A stretch of 64,000 bases of DNA from Bifidobacterium angulatum DSM 20098 = JCM 7096 (lineage in GTDB: Bacteria > Actinomycetota > Actinomycetes > Actinomycetales > Bifidobacteriaceae), in the NCBI RefSeq assembly GCF_001025155.1, contig NZ_AP012322.1, positions 1,736,001-1,800,000 on the forward strand. Direction: 5' to 3'. Positions within the stretch are counted from its first letter, which is position 1; each line of letters starts with the position of its first letter. Below are positions 36,582-46,100 of this stretch, in pieces. The notes under the pieces were generated by a model. That model was given only the letters and a program-made list of their open reading frames with translations, had not been told where the DNA came from and did no database searches. Position numbers and translations under genes: made by a program.

Positions 36582-38372
36582 TCAGTCGGCGGCTGCCGTG
36601 TTCTGACGCATGTTGTGTTTGCGCACGAAGCCGACCGCGAACAGAACGATGACGGCGATGGCGGCGATCGCCTGGGCGGCGAGGCATTCGACGTACGGGT
36701 ATAGGCCGATCCAATCGTTGGTGGGTACGCTGCTCAGGTAGTGACCGTCGATGAGGTCGCCTTCGATGAGTGCGTGGATGCCTCCGCCTGCGAAGATGAC
36801 GACGAGTACAGCCATCAGGATCGAGGTGACGAGGAAGAACGGGCCTATAGGAATCTTCACGGAGGTGAAGCGCAGGATGAGGAAGATGACGAGCAGTACG
36901 ACTGCTGCGGCGATGCCGCCGATCCACATGCCGTGCGCGTCTTGGCTCATCGAGTAGATGGATTCGTAGAAGATCACGGTTTCGGCGCCTTCGCGGAATA
37001 CGGCGAGGAAGCTCAGCATGGCGAGCGAGACGATCATGCCGAATCCGACGCTTTCACCGGCGTCGGCTTTGCGCTGCGCACTGGTCACGGCTGTTTCGGT
37101 TTTGGTGCGGATGTAACGGTTCCATGCTTCCACGGAGCTTTTGTTGAGCATCCAGTTGCTGGTCCACAGCAACATGAGCATGGCGATGAGCGCGCATACG
37201 CCTTCGCTGATTTCCTGGATCGGGCCGGATCCGCCGAATAGGAAGGTGAAGAGTACGGCGATCAGGCCGGAACCGGCGAGGCCTGCGAGCACACCGAGGT
37301 AGATCCATTTGGCGAAGCGCTTGTTGCCGGATTTGATGAGGTAGGCGATGACTGCGGCTACGACGAGCAGGGCTTCAAGGCCTTCGCGGATCAGGATAAG
37401 GAATGCTTGCCCTGCGGAGCTGGTGATGAGCGTGGTGAGGCCGTTGGTGTTGCCGGCGACGCCACCGTCAAGGGTGGCGGCGTCTTCGACGAGCCAGCTT
37501 TTGAGGTCGTCGACAAGCTTCTTGATCTGCTTCTGGCTGCCGCCGTCGCGCATGGTCTTACGGGTCATTTTGAACTGGTATTCGACTTGCGAGACGCGAT
37601 CGCCGGAGATCACGTTCATCACGTTCTTTTCGAATCCGAGCTTTTCGTAATACTGGTAGTACGCGTTGTTGACGAGGCTGGAGCCTTCCGCGCCCTTGCC
37701 GGAGATAGCAGCCTTGTATGCCTTGTCGAGGATAGTGTTCATCTCGCCGGCCACGTCGCCCCAGGTGCGGTCGCCTTTGCCTGTGGACGAGTTCTTTTTG
37801 GCGGCATCGAGCTGTTTGCGTTCTTTGGTGGTTTGTGCATCGCGCTGTTTGGCGTAGTCGCGCGGGTTGGCGAGGCTGCCGTTCGCGTCGAGGGTTTGCG
37901 CGGTGGCGGTGATGTCGTTGGAGAGAGCGTCGACTTTGCTGGCGATCGTGTCGGCGTTGTTCGGCTGGTAGGCGAGGGTTTCGAGGTCGGTGAATTCCTG
38001 GAGGAGGGCTTTCTGCTTGTCTTCGCCGATGGTGCTGTTGACGACTGTGGAGAAGTTGGAGGCGTCGTAATTCATCCAACGTGCGTTCTGGAAGTCGGTG
38101 GCGGCCTGATAAGTGTTGCCGGAACGGTAGTCGCTTTCGCCTTGGGCGAGTTGCTTGTTGATGTCTTCGGCGACGGCGTTCCAAGTAGCGTAATCAGCAT
38201 AACTGCTGCTGGCAGCGAATGCAGCTGAGGTGGTGGAACCGAATGCGAATACGGTGGCGAGTGTGACGAGCATCGCCATGATGATGGCGGCGATTCGGCC
38301 GATCATGCGACCTGTGGTATTGCCGGCATCCATAGCTTGGACGTGCCGCTCGTTCACAACGCGAGATGGCAT
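36582..38372 (-). CDS. FTR1 family iron permease
   Basis: 596 aa. The signal/anchor helix (residues 25-50) is followed by a ~270-residue helical extracytoplasmic domain, then a seven-helix FTR1 domain. Both REGxE iron motifs are present: REGLEALLVVAAV (~345) and REGAETVIFYES (~470). It carries iron inward, fed by P19. It is first in the seven-gene operon down to 30274. I chose the ATG at 38372 (AGGA upstream). AT-rich DNA at 38450-38485 is a likely promoter; no clear iron-box was found. Confidence 0.92.
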   Translation of the reverse strand: MPSRVVNERHVQAMDAGNTTGRMIGRIAAIIMAMLVTLATVFAFGSTTSAAFAASSSYADYATWNAVAEDINKQLAQGESDYRSGNTYQAATDFQNARWMNYDASNFSTVVNSTIGEDKQKALLQEFTDLETLAYQPNNADTIASKVDALSNDITATAQTLDANGSLANPRDYAKQRDAQTTKERKQLDAAKKNSSTGKGDRTWGDVAGEMNTILDKAYKAAISGKGAEGSSLVNNAYYQYYEKLGFEKNVMNVISGDRVSQVEYQFKMTRKTMRDGGSQKQIKKLVDDLKSWLVEDAATLDGGVAGNTNGLTTLITSSAGQAFLILIREGLEALLVVAAVIAYLIKSGNKRFAKWIYLGVLAGLAGSGLIAVLFTFLFGGSGPIQEISEGVCALIAMLMLLWTSNWMLNKSSVEAWNRYIRTKTETAVTSAQRKADAGESVGFGMIVSLAMLSFLAVFREGAETVIFYESIYSMSQDAHGMWIGGIAAAVVLLVIFLILRFTSVKIPIGPFFLVTSILMAVLVVIFAGGGIHALIEGDLIDGHYLSSVPTNDWIGLYPYVECLAAQAIAAIAVIVLFAVGFVRKHNMRQNTAAAD

Positions 38373-38720
38373 GAGACCTGTTCCTCTCTCTCGGCTCTGC
38401 TCCCGATGCGCCTGCATTGCCGTACGCACGTTGCGCATCGGAGCACAATGTAAAACGAAAATTTTTAGAACAACAGTCTTGATTTTTGGAATGGTTTGTT
38501 GTAGACCATCACGAAACGGCGTTATTCCGCCATTCCTGTTTTTACCATCTTCGGCGTGTCATCTCACATCGTGGTACGTTCGCAGCATGCTCGCGGGACT
38601 CGACGCGCCACGACACAGAAGCAGCCAGATTCCAACGTCGAACACCACGCCACTGGGTGCGAGCGTTGTCAACGCGTTGGCATCAGGAGTATGGATTCTT
38701 CCGTTTCGCTCGCACGGCGC

Positions 38721-38768
38721 ATGCCCTGCACCACCGCGTTTCCCAAGGCGCTCGGCACCGGCTTGCTG
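38721..38768 (+). pseudogene. fragment of an apbE-like N-terminus
   Basis: Reads MPCTTAFPKALGTGLL, which matches the start of the ApbE protein at 63659 (MCTLAFPQALGTGI) at 10 of 13 positions. The frame downstream has no ApbE similarity, so only the start remains. It adjoins the iron operon that encodes an FMN-binding lipoprotein. Confidence 0.45.
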
Positions 38769-38950
38769 ACCGCCGCGCAAACCACCGTCCGGCCAGCGAT
38801 GCCTGTCTTCTGGTCGATTGCACCCATCACGCTGCCCATACGCATTCGCGCACGTTCACCGACACAATACCGTTCACCCAACACAAGCGCCAAACACGCG
38901 GATTACCCCCGGTAGAGTCCGGTTAGGTTCTGCGTGTCTGGCATAAGGAT

Positions 38951-38979
38951 GGTTCCAAAGCCTTCACGGTTTTGGAACC
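38951..38979. terminator. hairpin after the aldo/keto reductase gene
   Basis: GGTTCCAAA (38951-38959) pairs with TTTGGAACC (38971-38979), 46 nt beyond the stop of the minus-strand aldo/keto reductase gene. Confidence 0.6.
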
Positions 38980-39024
38980 AAGATCCATTCAGTCAGCAGC
39001 TTTGTCTGCCTACGGAATGAGAAC

Positions 39025-40005
39025 TCACGGAATGAGATTTCCGGCGGCCGCGTACAGGTCCCACCAGTCCTGCTTGTCGAGGTCGATGTCCGCGCCGTCG
39101 AGCATCTCGCCCAGACGGGTGGGGTTCATAGAGCCGAGCACGATCTGAATCTTGGCCGGATGCCTGAGCACCCATGCGGTGGCGATGGCATTGGCGCTCA
39201 CGCCGTACTTGGCGGCCTTCTCATCCAGCGCCTTGTTGAGTTCCGGGAAGTGTTCGTTGCCCACGAACGGACCGTATTCCGTGCCGGACTGGAACGGGCT
39301 CCACGCCTGAATGGTTATGTGGTGCAGTCGCGAATACGACAGCAGTCCGTCGGAATGGTTTTCCACAACCATGCCTTCGGCGCCGGAATTGGTCATCAGC
39401 TCGTCGCTGACCATCTGCGCGTGCATCAGGCCGAACTGCAGCTGGTTGGCCTCAAGCCTCATGGCGGGGTCGCTGCCGAGCCAGGACTGTAGCAGCTCCA
39501 TCTGCCACGGGTTCACGTTACTCACGCCGAAATGGCGCACTTTGCCGGCTTCATGCAGGGTGGTGAACGCTTCAACGATTTCCTCGGCCTCCATCAGCGT
39601 GTCCGGCCTGTGCAGCAACGCGAAGTCCACATAGTCGGTGCCGAGCGCTTCCAACTCCTCGTCCAGCCGCGTGATGAGATGCTTCGCGGAGAAGTCATAA
39701 CGGGTTGCGTGCACGTTGTTCGGATCGCTGAAATCGATGTTGATGCCGAACTTCGTCTGCAGGAAGATGTCCTCTCGCTTAAGGCCTGCGTCCTGCCATG
39801 CGCGGCCAAGCACATGCGAGCTGGCATGGTCGCGATTGACGTTGAATCCGTAGATGTCCGCAGTGTCGAAGAAGTTGACGCCGTGGTCGGCGGCCGTACG
39901 CACGACTTTTGCCGCCGCGTCCGGTTCCAGCGCGTCCATGCGCATTACGCCGAGTGCCACTTGCGATGCGGATACCGCGGATTTGCCGATTTCGATTTCT
40001 TTCAT
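39025..40005 (-). CDS. aldo/keto reductase (YdhF-like)
   Basis: 326 aa TIM-barrel NADPH reductase. The catalytic tetrad is visible: Asp and Tyr in FFDTADIYG, Lys in LQTKFG, His in ALLHRPD. The C-terminal cofactor region is GSMNPTRLGEM. It is closest in style to E. coli YdhF. The substrate is unknown. It is monocistronic. Confidence 0.88.
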   Translation of the reverse strand: MKEIEIGKSAVSASQVALGVMRMDALEPDAAAKVVRTAADHGVNFFDTADIYGFNVNRDHASSHVLGRAWQDAGLKREDIFLQTKFGINIDFSDPNNVHATRYDFSAKHLITRLDEELEALGTDYVDFALLHRPDTLMEAEEIVEAFTTLHEAGKVRHFGVSNVNPWQMELLQSWLGSDPAMRLEANQLQFGLMHAQMVSDELMTNSGAEGMVVENHSDGLLSYSRLHHITIQAWSPFQSGTEYGPFVGNEHFPELNKALDEKAAKYGVSANAIATAWVLRHPAKIQIVLGSMNPTRLGEMLDGADIDLDKQDWWDLYAAAGNLIP

Positions 40006-40253
40006 GATCGCTCCATTTTCCTACGCGATTTTCCAGTGCGTCAAACGGTTGACGTACGTATTACCAGAATACCTTTCGAAACAATTCGAACACGCCTGAC
40101 CTCGCGCAAATGCACCGCAAAGAACAAACACGCCAAGCATGCGGATCGTCCCGTAAGATTCGGGCGGATGCCGCTTGTTTGGCGTGTTGGATGAGATTTT
40201 CCGGCGATTGCGGGCGCCTTCGGCAAATCAACGTCAGCCGATCAGCCCTCCAC
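40006..40253. other. 248-nt gap with a long imperfect inverted repeat
   Basis: Arms AACACGCCAA near 40126 and TTGGCGTGTT near 40179 enclose a second matched layer (GCGGATCGTCCCG with CGGGCGGATGCCGC) around TAAGATT. The structure is terminator-like or a palindromic element. No gene is seen. Confidence 0.4.
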
Positions 40254-40332
40254 TCAGTCGATCAGCGTGAACTGGCTGTTGTAGATGTCGGCGTAGAAGC
40301 CGTTCCCGGCGAGCAGCTCCTCATGGGTGCCG
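40254..40332 (-). pseudogene. 3' fragment of an ABC exporter gene
   Basis: Minus-strand translation GTHEELLAGNGFYADIYN followed by SQFTLID and a stop. The intact exporter ending at 53956 has the same tail (GTHEELLAKSGFYADIYN, then SQFTLAQ). Nothing else of the gene remains. It is joined at GTGCCG (40327-40332) to a ThiF fragment on the other strand. Confidence 0.85.
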
Positions 40333-40425
40333 GGCGCTGGTCTGATGGCACCGCGCGTGGGTGTGGTCGCCTGCCACGAAGCCAATATGATCACTCGCTT
40401 GATTCTCGGCGAAGAAGACGCCTGA
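40327..40425 (+). pseudogene. 3' fragment of thiF
   Basis: Plus-strand translation [16 protein letters not shown] then [11 protein letters not shown] and TGA, identical to the last 27 residues of the intact ThiF ending at 60916, but with several silent changes. It starts inside the junction shared with the ABC fragment. Confidence 0.88.
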
Positions 40426-40592
40426 CAGCGAAACGCAAACGCAAGTTGCAATCACAAATCGCAACGAATGACACGACACTAATCGCATAGTAAGGATTAA
40501 CCATTAATTCAATTCTATCTCGCCTATATATGGCAGACTCCCGAGGTTGACCAATGCTTTCTCGCTTGCGCATGGCATAACGATAGTCTGGG

Positions 40593-41141
40593 TCAGGTGG
40601 TGGCGGCGATTTGGCCGCGCAGTTCGGCGTTCGCGCGCTCCAGTTCGGCGTTCGCGCGCTCCAGTTCGTCGATGCGGCGGGCCTGCTGCTTGATGATGAT
40701 GCCGGCGGTATCACCGTCGAGCGCGCCGATCGAAACATGCGCGCCGACAGCGCCTTCGGACATAACGGGAACGCTCGAATCCGGAACACCGGACGCCTTA
40801 TTGCCAAGATTCCGCCTCATCACCAAAGTACGCTTGTACCGTTCAACGAGCCGCGCAATGATCTCGCTGTCATCCAGATAATCGTTGCCGCTTACTGATT
40901 TGATGGCGGCGGCCTTCCAACGGGTCACACTGCGTTCGATGCGCTTGTACCCGACCAGATCCGGCGGCAATCCCGCCTCACGGAAGATTTTGGTTGGAGA
41001 TTCCCCCGCAAGATACCGGATGGTGCACACCTGCTTGAAAGTGTCGGAGTATGTGATACGGTCACGCGTCACATTCGCCACCGCCGGCAACCCTCGCAAC
41101 AGCTGAATCTCCTCGTCGGTGAACGCCCCGCCGCCACGCAT
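40593..41141 (-). CDS. HTH / coiled-coil regulator-like protein (pilus island, distal)
   Basis: 182 aa. The N-terminal block (FTDEEIQLLRGLPAV, then FKQVCTIRYLAGESPTKIF, then GYKRIERSVTRWK) looks like a helix-turn-helix and is shared with the protein at 48075-48566. The C-terminus is a short leucine-zipper-like coil (RRIDELERANAELERANAEL); its heptads are a 21-bp DNA duplication at 40618-40659. There is no catalytic triad, so it is not a transposase. It lies behind the pilin gene, outside its terminator. AGG precedes the ATG. It is probably a DNA-binding regulator. Confidence 0.65.
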   Translation of the reverse strand: MRGGGAFTDEEIQLLRGLPAVANVTRDRITYSDTFKQVCTIRYLAGESPTKIFREAGLPPDLVGYKRIERSVTRWKAAAIKSVSGNDYLDDSEIIARLVERYKRTLVMRRNLGNKASGVPDSSVPVMSEGAVGAHVSIGALDGDTAGIIIKQQARRIDELERANAELERANAELRGQIAATT

Positions 41142-41315
41142 GGCAATGCCTCCCGTCGTGTGTCTTCATTGCCCACTTCTTATGGATATACTTTGCGATT
41201 CTATGGCCAGCTTGCCGTACGATACCCTCGTTTTTCCCCTCTCTTCGGAGACCGTCTGCGACTGCCTCGCATCCACGGTTCAGCTTGTTGCAACACGTCG
41301 CACCAACCCGCACTA

Positions 41316-41323
41316 CCCCCCCC
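41316..41323. repeat. poly-C tract (C8)
   Basis: Eight C preceded by CTA, 175 nt upstream of the HTH gene at 41141. It reads as G8-TAG on the gene's strand. The position matches the C13 tract ahead of the paralogous gene. Confidence 0.85.
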
Positions 41324-41419
41324 TCGAAAAACATCCTCATCTGATGCGGATGACACCCCACAGAAGTTCCCGCGGGGCTGGGTCGGATTGTAGGACAGTC
41401 GGGTCGCGGGCGCACGCAA

Positions 41420-41446
41420 AAGGGCCAACCCGGTTGGATTGGCCCC
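41420..41446 (-). terminator. terminator of the pilus operon
   Basis: GGGCCAA (41422-41428) with TTGGCCC (41439-41445); on the minus strand it ends in CCTTTTG. It lies 34 nt after the pilin stop. Confidence 0.8.
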
Positions 41447-41479
41447 CTGCATAGCTTTTGGCGTTACCGCCTTGTGGGT

Positions 41480-43051
41480 TTAGTGCATGCGCTGACGGCT
41501 CTTAACCACAACGATCACACCGGCACCGGCCAGGAGCAGCGCCACAACGATGAACAGCGTGGTGCCCGCAGCGCCGGTGAGCGGCAGCTGGGTGATGGAC
41601 TTCACGTTCTTCACGGTGGCAATCTGGTCGTCGGTCGGCAAAGTGACCTGATGGAGGAGATCCTGCTTGAAGGTAACCGTGCCGTTCTCTGCAATGCTCA
41701 CGTCGAAGATGACCTTGAAGTTCTGGGCGTAGCCGTTTGGAGCATTGGTTTCCCTGACCGTGTAGTCTCCAGCTGCAAGGCCCTTGAACTGCACCAGACC
41801 ATCAGCGCCGGAGGTGAACACCGTGGCGTTCGTTTGATCGTCAACAGAGGACCAAGCTTTGGATTCAGTATCCTGCTTGAGGAACTTGCCATCCTTCTTC
41901 TTGATGACGAACTGCGCGCCGGCCAAAGCGTTGGCATCGTTGTCGACACCAATCTTCTTGAACTGGAAGCCGTAGGTCTTGGATTCGGTCGTGCCTTCGC
42001 CGCTGGCGCCACCATTGGTGGTGATCATGGCCTTGTTGTTCACGCTGCCGCCCAAGTCGGTCAGCGCATCCTTGGTGACGGTGCCGGTGTACGACACGAC
42101 GATGGTCTTGCCAGCCAGGGACTTCGCGCTGGCGAACGTGATGGTCGTAGTGGTGCCGACGGCGGCGCTACCGGTCTGTGTCACCGTGTACAGGCTGCTG
42201 TCCACATCCCGGCCGTCGACCTGCACCTTAAAGGTGTTCGTCTCGGCGACCTTCAGGCCCTTGGACGCGGTATCGGTAATGGTGAAGGGATACACATCAT
42301 AGTTGCCTGCGGAAGCAGGGACGGCCGCGGACACGGTGAAGTCGACGGTGTCGCCGACGTTCACGGTCTTGCCGTTCACGTCCACATTGCCGACCTTGGC
42401 GGTCTTGGCTGGCGGGGTGAGCGGGTTCTCGTTCTTCGCATTGAACTGGCCCACAGTGGTGATGTTGCCCTGGCCTGTCACCTTGTCGGCAACGATCGTC
42501 AGGTCGGTCAGCCCATTGACGGTGGTGGCCACTACGGCGGGAGTTCCCGTTGTTGCAGTGGTTTCGCCACTCTTGGTGAACGTGTCGGTCACCAGGTACC
42601 AGCCTTCGCCACTCACCGCGACCGGCTGGGCCGTGCCCGCCTGCTCCGCGGTCACGGTCAGGCCTGCGCCATCGGCGGTCGGCAGCGGATTGGTCTTGGC
42701 CAGTTCCGTGGCGAACTCGCGAATCTGCTCCGCATTGAACGTCGCCACGTATGCGGCCGGATTGTTTTTATATTCCGCCGGAATCGAATCATTACCATTG
42801 GCAGTGTCAGCGGCCGCGGTCACGGCGTCCTTCCACGCCTCGACCGTGCTCACCTCAACAGTACCGTTGCCGGCGTTCTCGAACGTGGCGAACCTGTACG
42901 GCGTGTACGTGTGGTCTTCCTGCGCATTGTTCACCTGCAGCAACGGGGTCGTCGCGGCGTCATCGGCCTGTGCGCTGGCTGCGCCCAGGGCCATGCCACC
43001 GAGCAGCGTCGCAGCGGCGGCGATGCCGGCGAAAAGTTTCCTCATCTTCAT
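41480..43051 (-). CDS. major pilin, sortase-anchored (FimA/SpaA type)
   Basis: 523 aa. Signal peptide (MKMRKLFAGIAAAATLLGGMALGAASAQA), several Ig-like/CnaB-type domains and an isopeptide-forming D2 fimbrial domain (residues ~205-345). The last CnaB domain has the E-box YTVRETNAPNGYA. The sorting signal LPLTG (~489) is followed by a hydrophobic helix and KSRQRMH. A canonical WxxxVxVYPK pilin motif is not obvious. The closest block is YDVYPFTITD, so the polymerising lysine is uncertain. GAGGATTCTC precedes the ATG. Confidence 0.9.
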   Translation of the reverse strand: MKMRKLFAGIAAAATLLGGMALGAASAQADDAATTPLLQVNNAQEDHTYTPYRFATFENAGNGTVEVSTVEAWKDAVTAAADTANGNDSIPAEYKNNPAAYVATFNAEQIREFATELAKTNPLPTADGAGLTVTAEQAGTAQPVAVSGEGWYLVTDTFTKSGETTATTGTPAVVATTVNGLTDLTIVADKVTGQGNITTVGQFNAKNENPLTPPAKTAKVGNVDVNGKTVNVGDTVDFTVSAAVPASAGNYDVYPFTITDTASKGLKVAETNTFKVQVDGRDVDSSLYTVTQTGSAAVGTTTTITFASAKSLAGKTIVVSYTGTVTKDALTDLGGSVNNKAMITTNGGASGEGTTESKTYGFQFKKIGVDNDANALAGAQFVIKKKDGKFLKQDTESKAWSSVDDQTNATVFTSGADGLVQFKGLAAGDYTVRETNAPNGYAQNFKVIFDVSIAENGTVTFKQDLLHQVTLPTDDQIATVKNVKSITQLPLTGAAGTTLFIVVALLLAGAGVIVVVKSRQRMH

Positions 43052-43092
43052 GAGAATCCTCTCTTCCTTATTGTTTGATTACTTGTTTCTGC

Positions 43093-43184
43093 GATCGCGG
43101 GAGGCGGGGACCTAACTTGCTCCCGCGATCCGCAAATCTTGGATTATCGGTCGGAACGTCCTCGAGTTGGCAGACGTTCCGACC
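43093..43184 (-). terminator. two hairpins between tip adhesin and pilin genes
   Basis: Hairpin 1: GGTCGGAACGTC (43149-43160) with GACGTTCCGACC (43173-43184), just after the adhesin stop. Hairpin 2: GATCGCGGGAG (43093-43103) with CTCCCGCGATC (43120-43130). They may stabilise the pilin mRNA or attenuate, setting the pilin-to-tip ratio. Confidence 0.7.
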
Positions 43185-43197
43185 CCGCACAAACGAT

Positions 43198-46100
43198 TCA
43201 GACGAGTCGCTTCTTGCCGTTCCACACACCGGCCGCGCCGATGAGCAGCACCGCAAGCCCGCCGACCACACCGCCGACGAACAGCCACTGACGATCCGTA
43301 ATCCCGCCCGTCAACGGCAGCGCCGACACTGCGATGTAGTGGTTGGTGAAGGCGACCGGCGTACTGACGCTCTGCGATTCGGAAACCTTCTGGCCGTTGT
43401 CGTCCTGCACCTTGGTCACGGACGTTACGGAAGCCGTCCACGCACCGTCATTGTTCTTGGCGACGGTCACCACGACTTTGTATTTCGCCTGTGAATAGTG
43501 CAATGCGCTAATCGAGCCGCCGTCTTCCGTCACGTAGTACGTGTAGGTGGCGCCACCAGCGTTGTAGGTAATGTCGCTAAACGCCGCGGAATAGTCGGTC
43601 GAATCACGATTCACCGTGACCGTGCATGGCTGCTGATCCTTGCAGCTGGCCGGCAACGGGGCGTTGTCTTCCGCCTCCAACGTGAAGTCGAACTGATCGG
43701 AATCCTTCCAATCACGACCGGTCAGATTCTTCCGTACCGAGATTAGGTGCTGCAGTGATACCGTCTTCAGCGTGTTGGTGATGGTCGCATTCAATGTTCC
43801 CGCATCGGCATTGGAAGACCACACCATCTTCTTGGTCAAGTCGGCATTGTTACCCGTATAGGTGACGTCATATCGGTCATTACCGGGGGTTTCCACCACG
43901 GAATACGTGTAGCCGGGCACCAGATTATTGACCGTTGTGGTCCAATTGTTGGCGGCGTTCAGCGTGATCGGATCACCAACATTCACCGCGGTGCTATCGG
44001 CAGAATCTATTGCCTTGCGCTGCAATTGCACCGTCACGGAATCGTTGGCATGCTTGTCGGCACCGTCCGACCATTTCTTGGTGATGTTGATCTTGCCGAG
44101 CTTCACCTGCACCACCGGATGCGGATATTCGGCTTCGGTCCTTACACAGGATGTCGCGCCGTTGACCTCGGTGAGCACGCAATAGTTCAGCTTCGCATCC
44201 GCGTTGGAATAGTAGCCTTGCTGCCCAGCGGATGCTGCTCCGGTCTGTACGTCTCCCGTATTCGGATAGTTGTTGCCGCTCGCATAGTTGGTATATGCGG
44301 CATCGCTTGGCTTGACTTTGAAGGAAACGTCGATGACATCAGTCTTTTCTGCGACAATGCCATCAGTACCGTTGAACGTCACCGTCACGGTGCGATTGCC
44401 GGAACTGTCGACACTGTATGTGGCCGCATATCCGCTCGTCAGCTTGATACTGCCGTTCTTCACCGTCACATATTGCGTGATGTCGGTGCCGTTGACGACA
44501 CCTGCGAACTCGACCGGATCCACCCACTGGGACAAGGTGTCGGTGATGGAGAAGACCCTGATCTTCGCGGACGAGGTGATGCTGGAATAGATCTGGTCGA
44601 ATGCTTTCGTCAGATTTGCGGCATTCGTGCCGTCAAATTCCTTGCCGTTCACTGCATTGGCTTGTTCGGCGAGATCGGCCATTTTATTAGCATCAGTGGA
44701 AGTCTTCACCACATACAGGGCGGCATCTCCACGCCTGTTAGCCTCAGCCAGGGCGGCAGCATAGTTGAAGCCGTAGTCATCGCTACTTCCTGCACCGTAC
44801 GCGCCATCGGAACCACCATCAGGATTTTCACCCCACGTGTACCGTTGTGCTCGGCAGGACTCCGGGGTCGTATATTCCGGATGAGCAGTCCACCCCCACA
44901 ACGAATACGAATAACATCCGCTGTACGAAGTCGTACGGTATGTCGGATTGCCATCCGAGAGGAAGATGATGTGCTTCTTCACACCACGGCGACCTCCTTG
45001 CATATCGTTTGCCTGCTTGAGCGCGGCCTCCCAGTTGGTGCCGCCATCGGGGTTACCCCTCACGGCGTTGTTGATTTCCGAGACGTTTGTGGTGAACTTC
45101 TGCTTGAGAGAAGCTTCAGTGCTGAATGTCACCACCGCCATTTGGACCTGCTGCTCAGGCGGCAACTTCGAATTCGTGCCAGTCAGCAGTTTCTTGGCGA
45201 GATCCTTGGCCGCTTTCTGCGCATTGGCGTCGCGGTTGTTTTCATTCATGCTGCCGGACTTGTCCATAACCAGCACAATGTCGGCCGGTGTGGCAGTGGT
45301 GACCGTGGATGAGGTGCTATCGCCGGATGCGGTCAGATTCAACGTGTACTGATCACCGTCGCCGCCATCGGTTTTCACGATGCTTTTGTTGTTCGACGGC
45401 TTCACATTGGAATTCACGATGGTTACATGACTCGTCTTGCCTACGGTGAACGAGCCGGTTTCGGCATATGCATTATTGCCGCTGCCCTGCTGCGTCATCG
45501 GGGAACCGTTCGCGGACACGGTGTAGCCGCTAGAGTCCAACTCCCGCACCTTATACGTGGTGTCGTCGGTGAAATCGTTGGACTGCACGCGGGCGAATTG
45601 ACCCTTGGCCAGCGTTATCACACCGTTGTCTCCGGTCGACTTATCGGATTGAACGACCTGATTGGTGTACGCATTGTACACGCTGTATTTGCCCCGGTAC
45701 AGGGTTGAGGAATTGCCGACAAGCAGCTGGAATTGGAACTGTTTGTCCGCGTCGATAGTGCCTAGGGTTTCCTTCTCGATATCGATGGCCTTGGATGGCT
45801 TCACCGGCAGATTGAAGCTGATCTTGCAGTTGGAGCCGCCGTTGCCGCGTTCCAGATAGAAGAAGCTCAGATGATGTGTCTCATACGGCTTGGAATTCCA
45901 CTTCTCTCCCGCATTGGCAAATGCCTCGGTGATTGTTGTGGCAGGAGGGTTTCCATAACGCTGCGTCTTGTCATAGGTGATCTTGCCGGTGGCGAAATTG
46001 ATCTTGCCACCCAGCGCCTGATGGATACCACCCAAATCAAGCACCAGCACACCATCGATGAACACCCAGACATCATCGTCGCCGGTAAAGTCGAACACCA

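Larger units (their letters stand above)
38373..39024. other. 652-nt gap with an ApbE-like remnant and a hairpin
   Basis: No intact gene. It holds the AT-rich presumed promoter of the FTR1 operon (38450-38485), a short apbE-like coding fragment at 38721 and a terminator hairpin at 38951. Confidence 0.5.

Noticed and set aside
38486..38926. 146-aa plus-strand gene between the FTR1 and aldo/keto reductase genes
   Set aside because: His/Arg-rich and without family features; another frame holds the ApbE relic, so this is decayed DNA.
40593..41141. IS3-type transposase OrfA
   Set aside because: The HTH and coil are similar in style, but there is no DDE partner, no terminal inverted repeats and no target duplication at either HTH gene.
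41474..43078. 534-aa plus-strand frame opposite the pilin gene
   Set aside because: Antisense shadow without a signal peptide or recognisable domain, whereas the minus strand has signal peptide, E-box and LPLTG.
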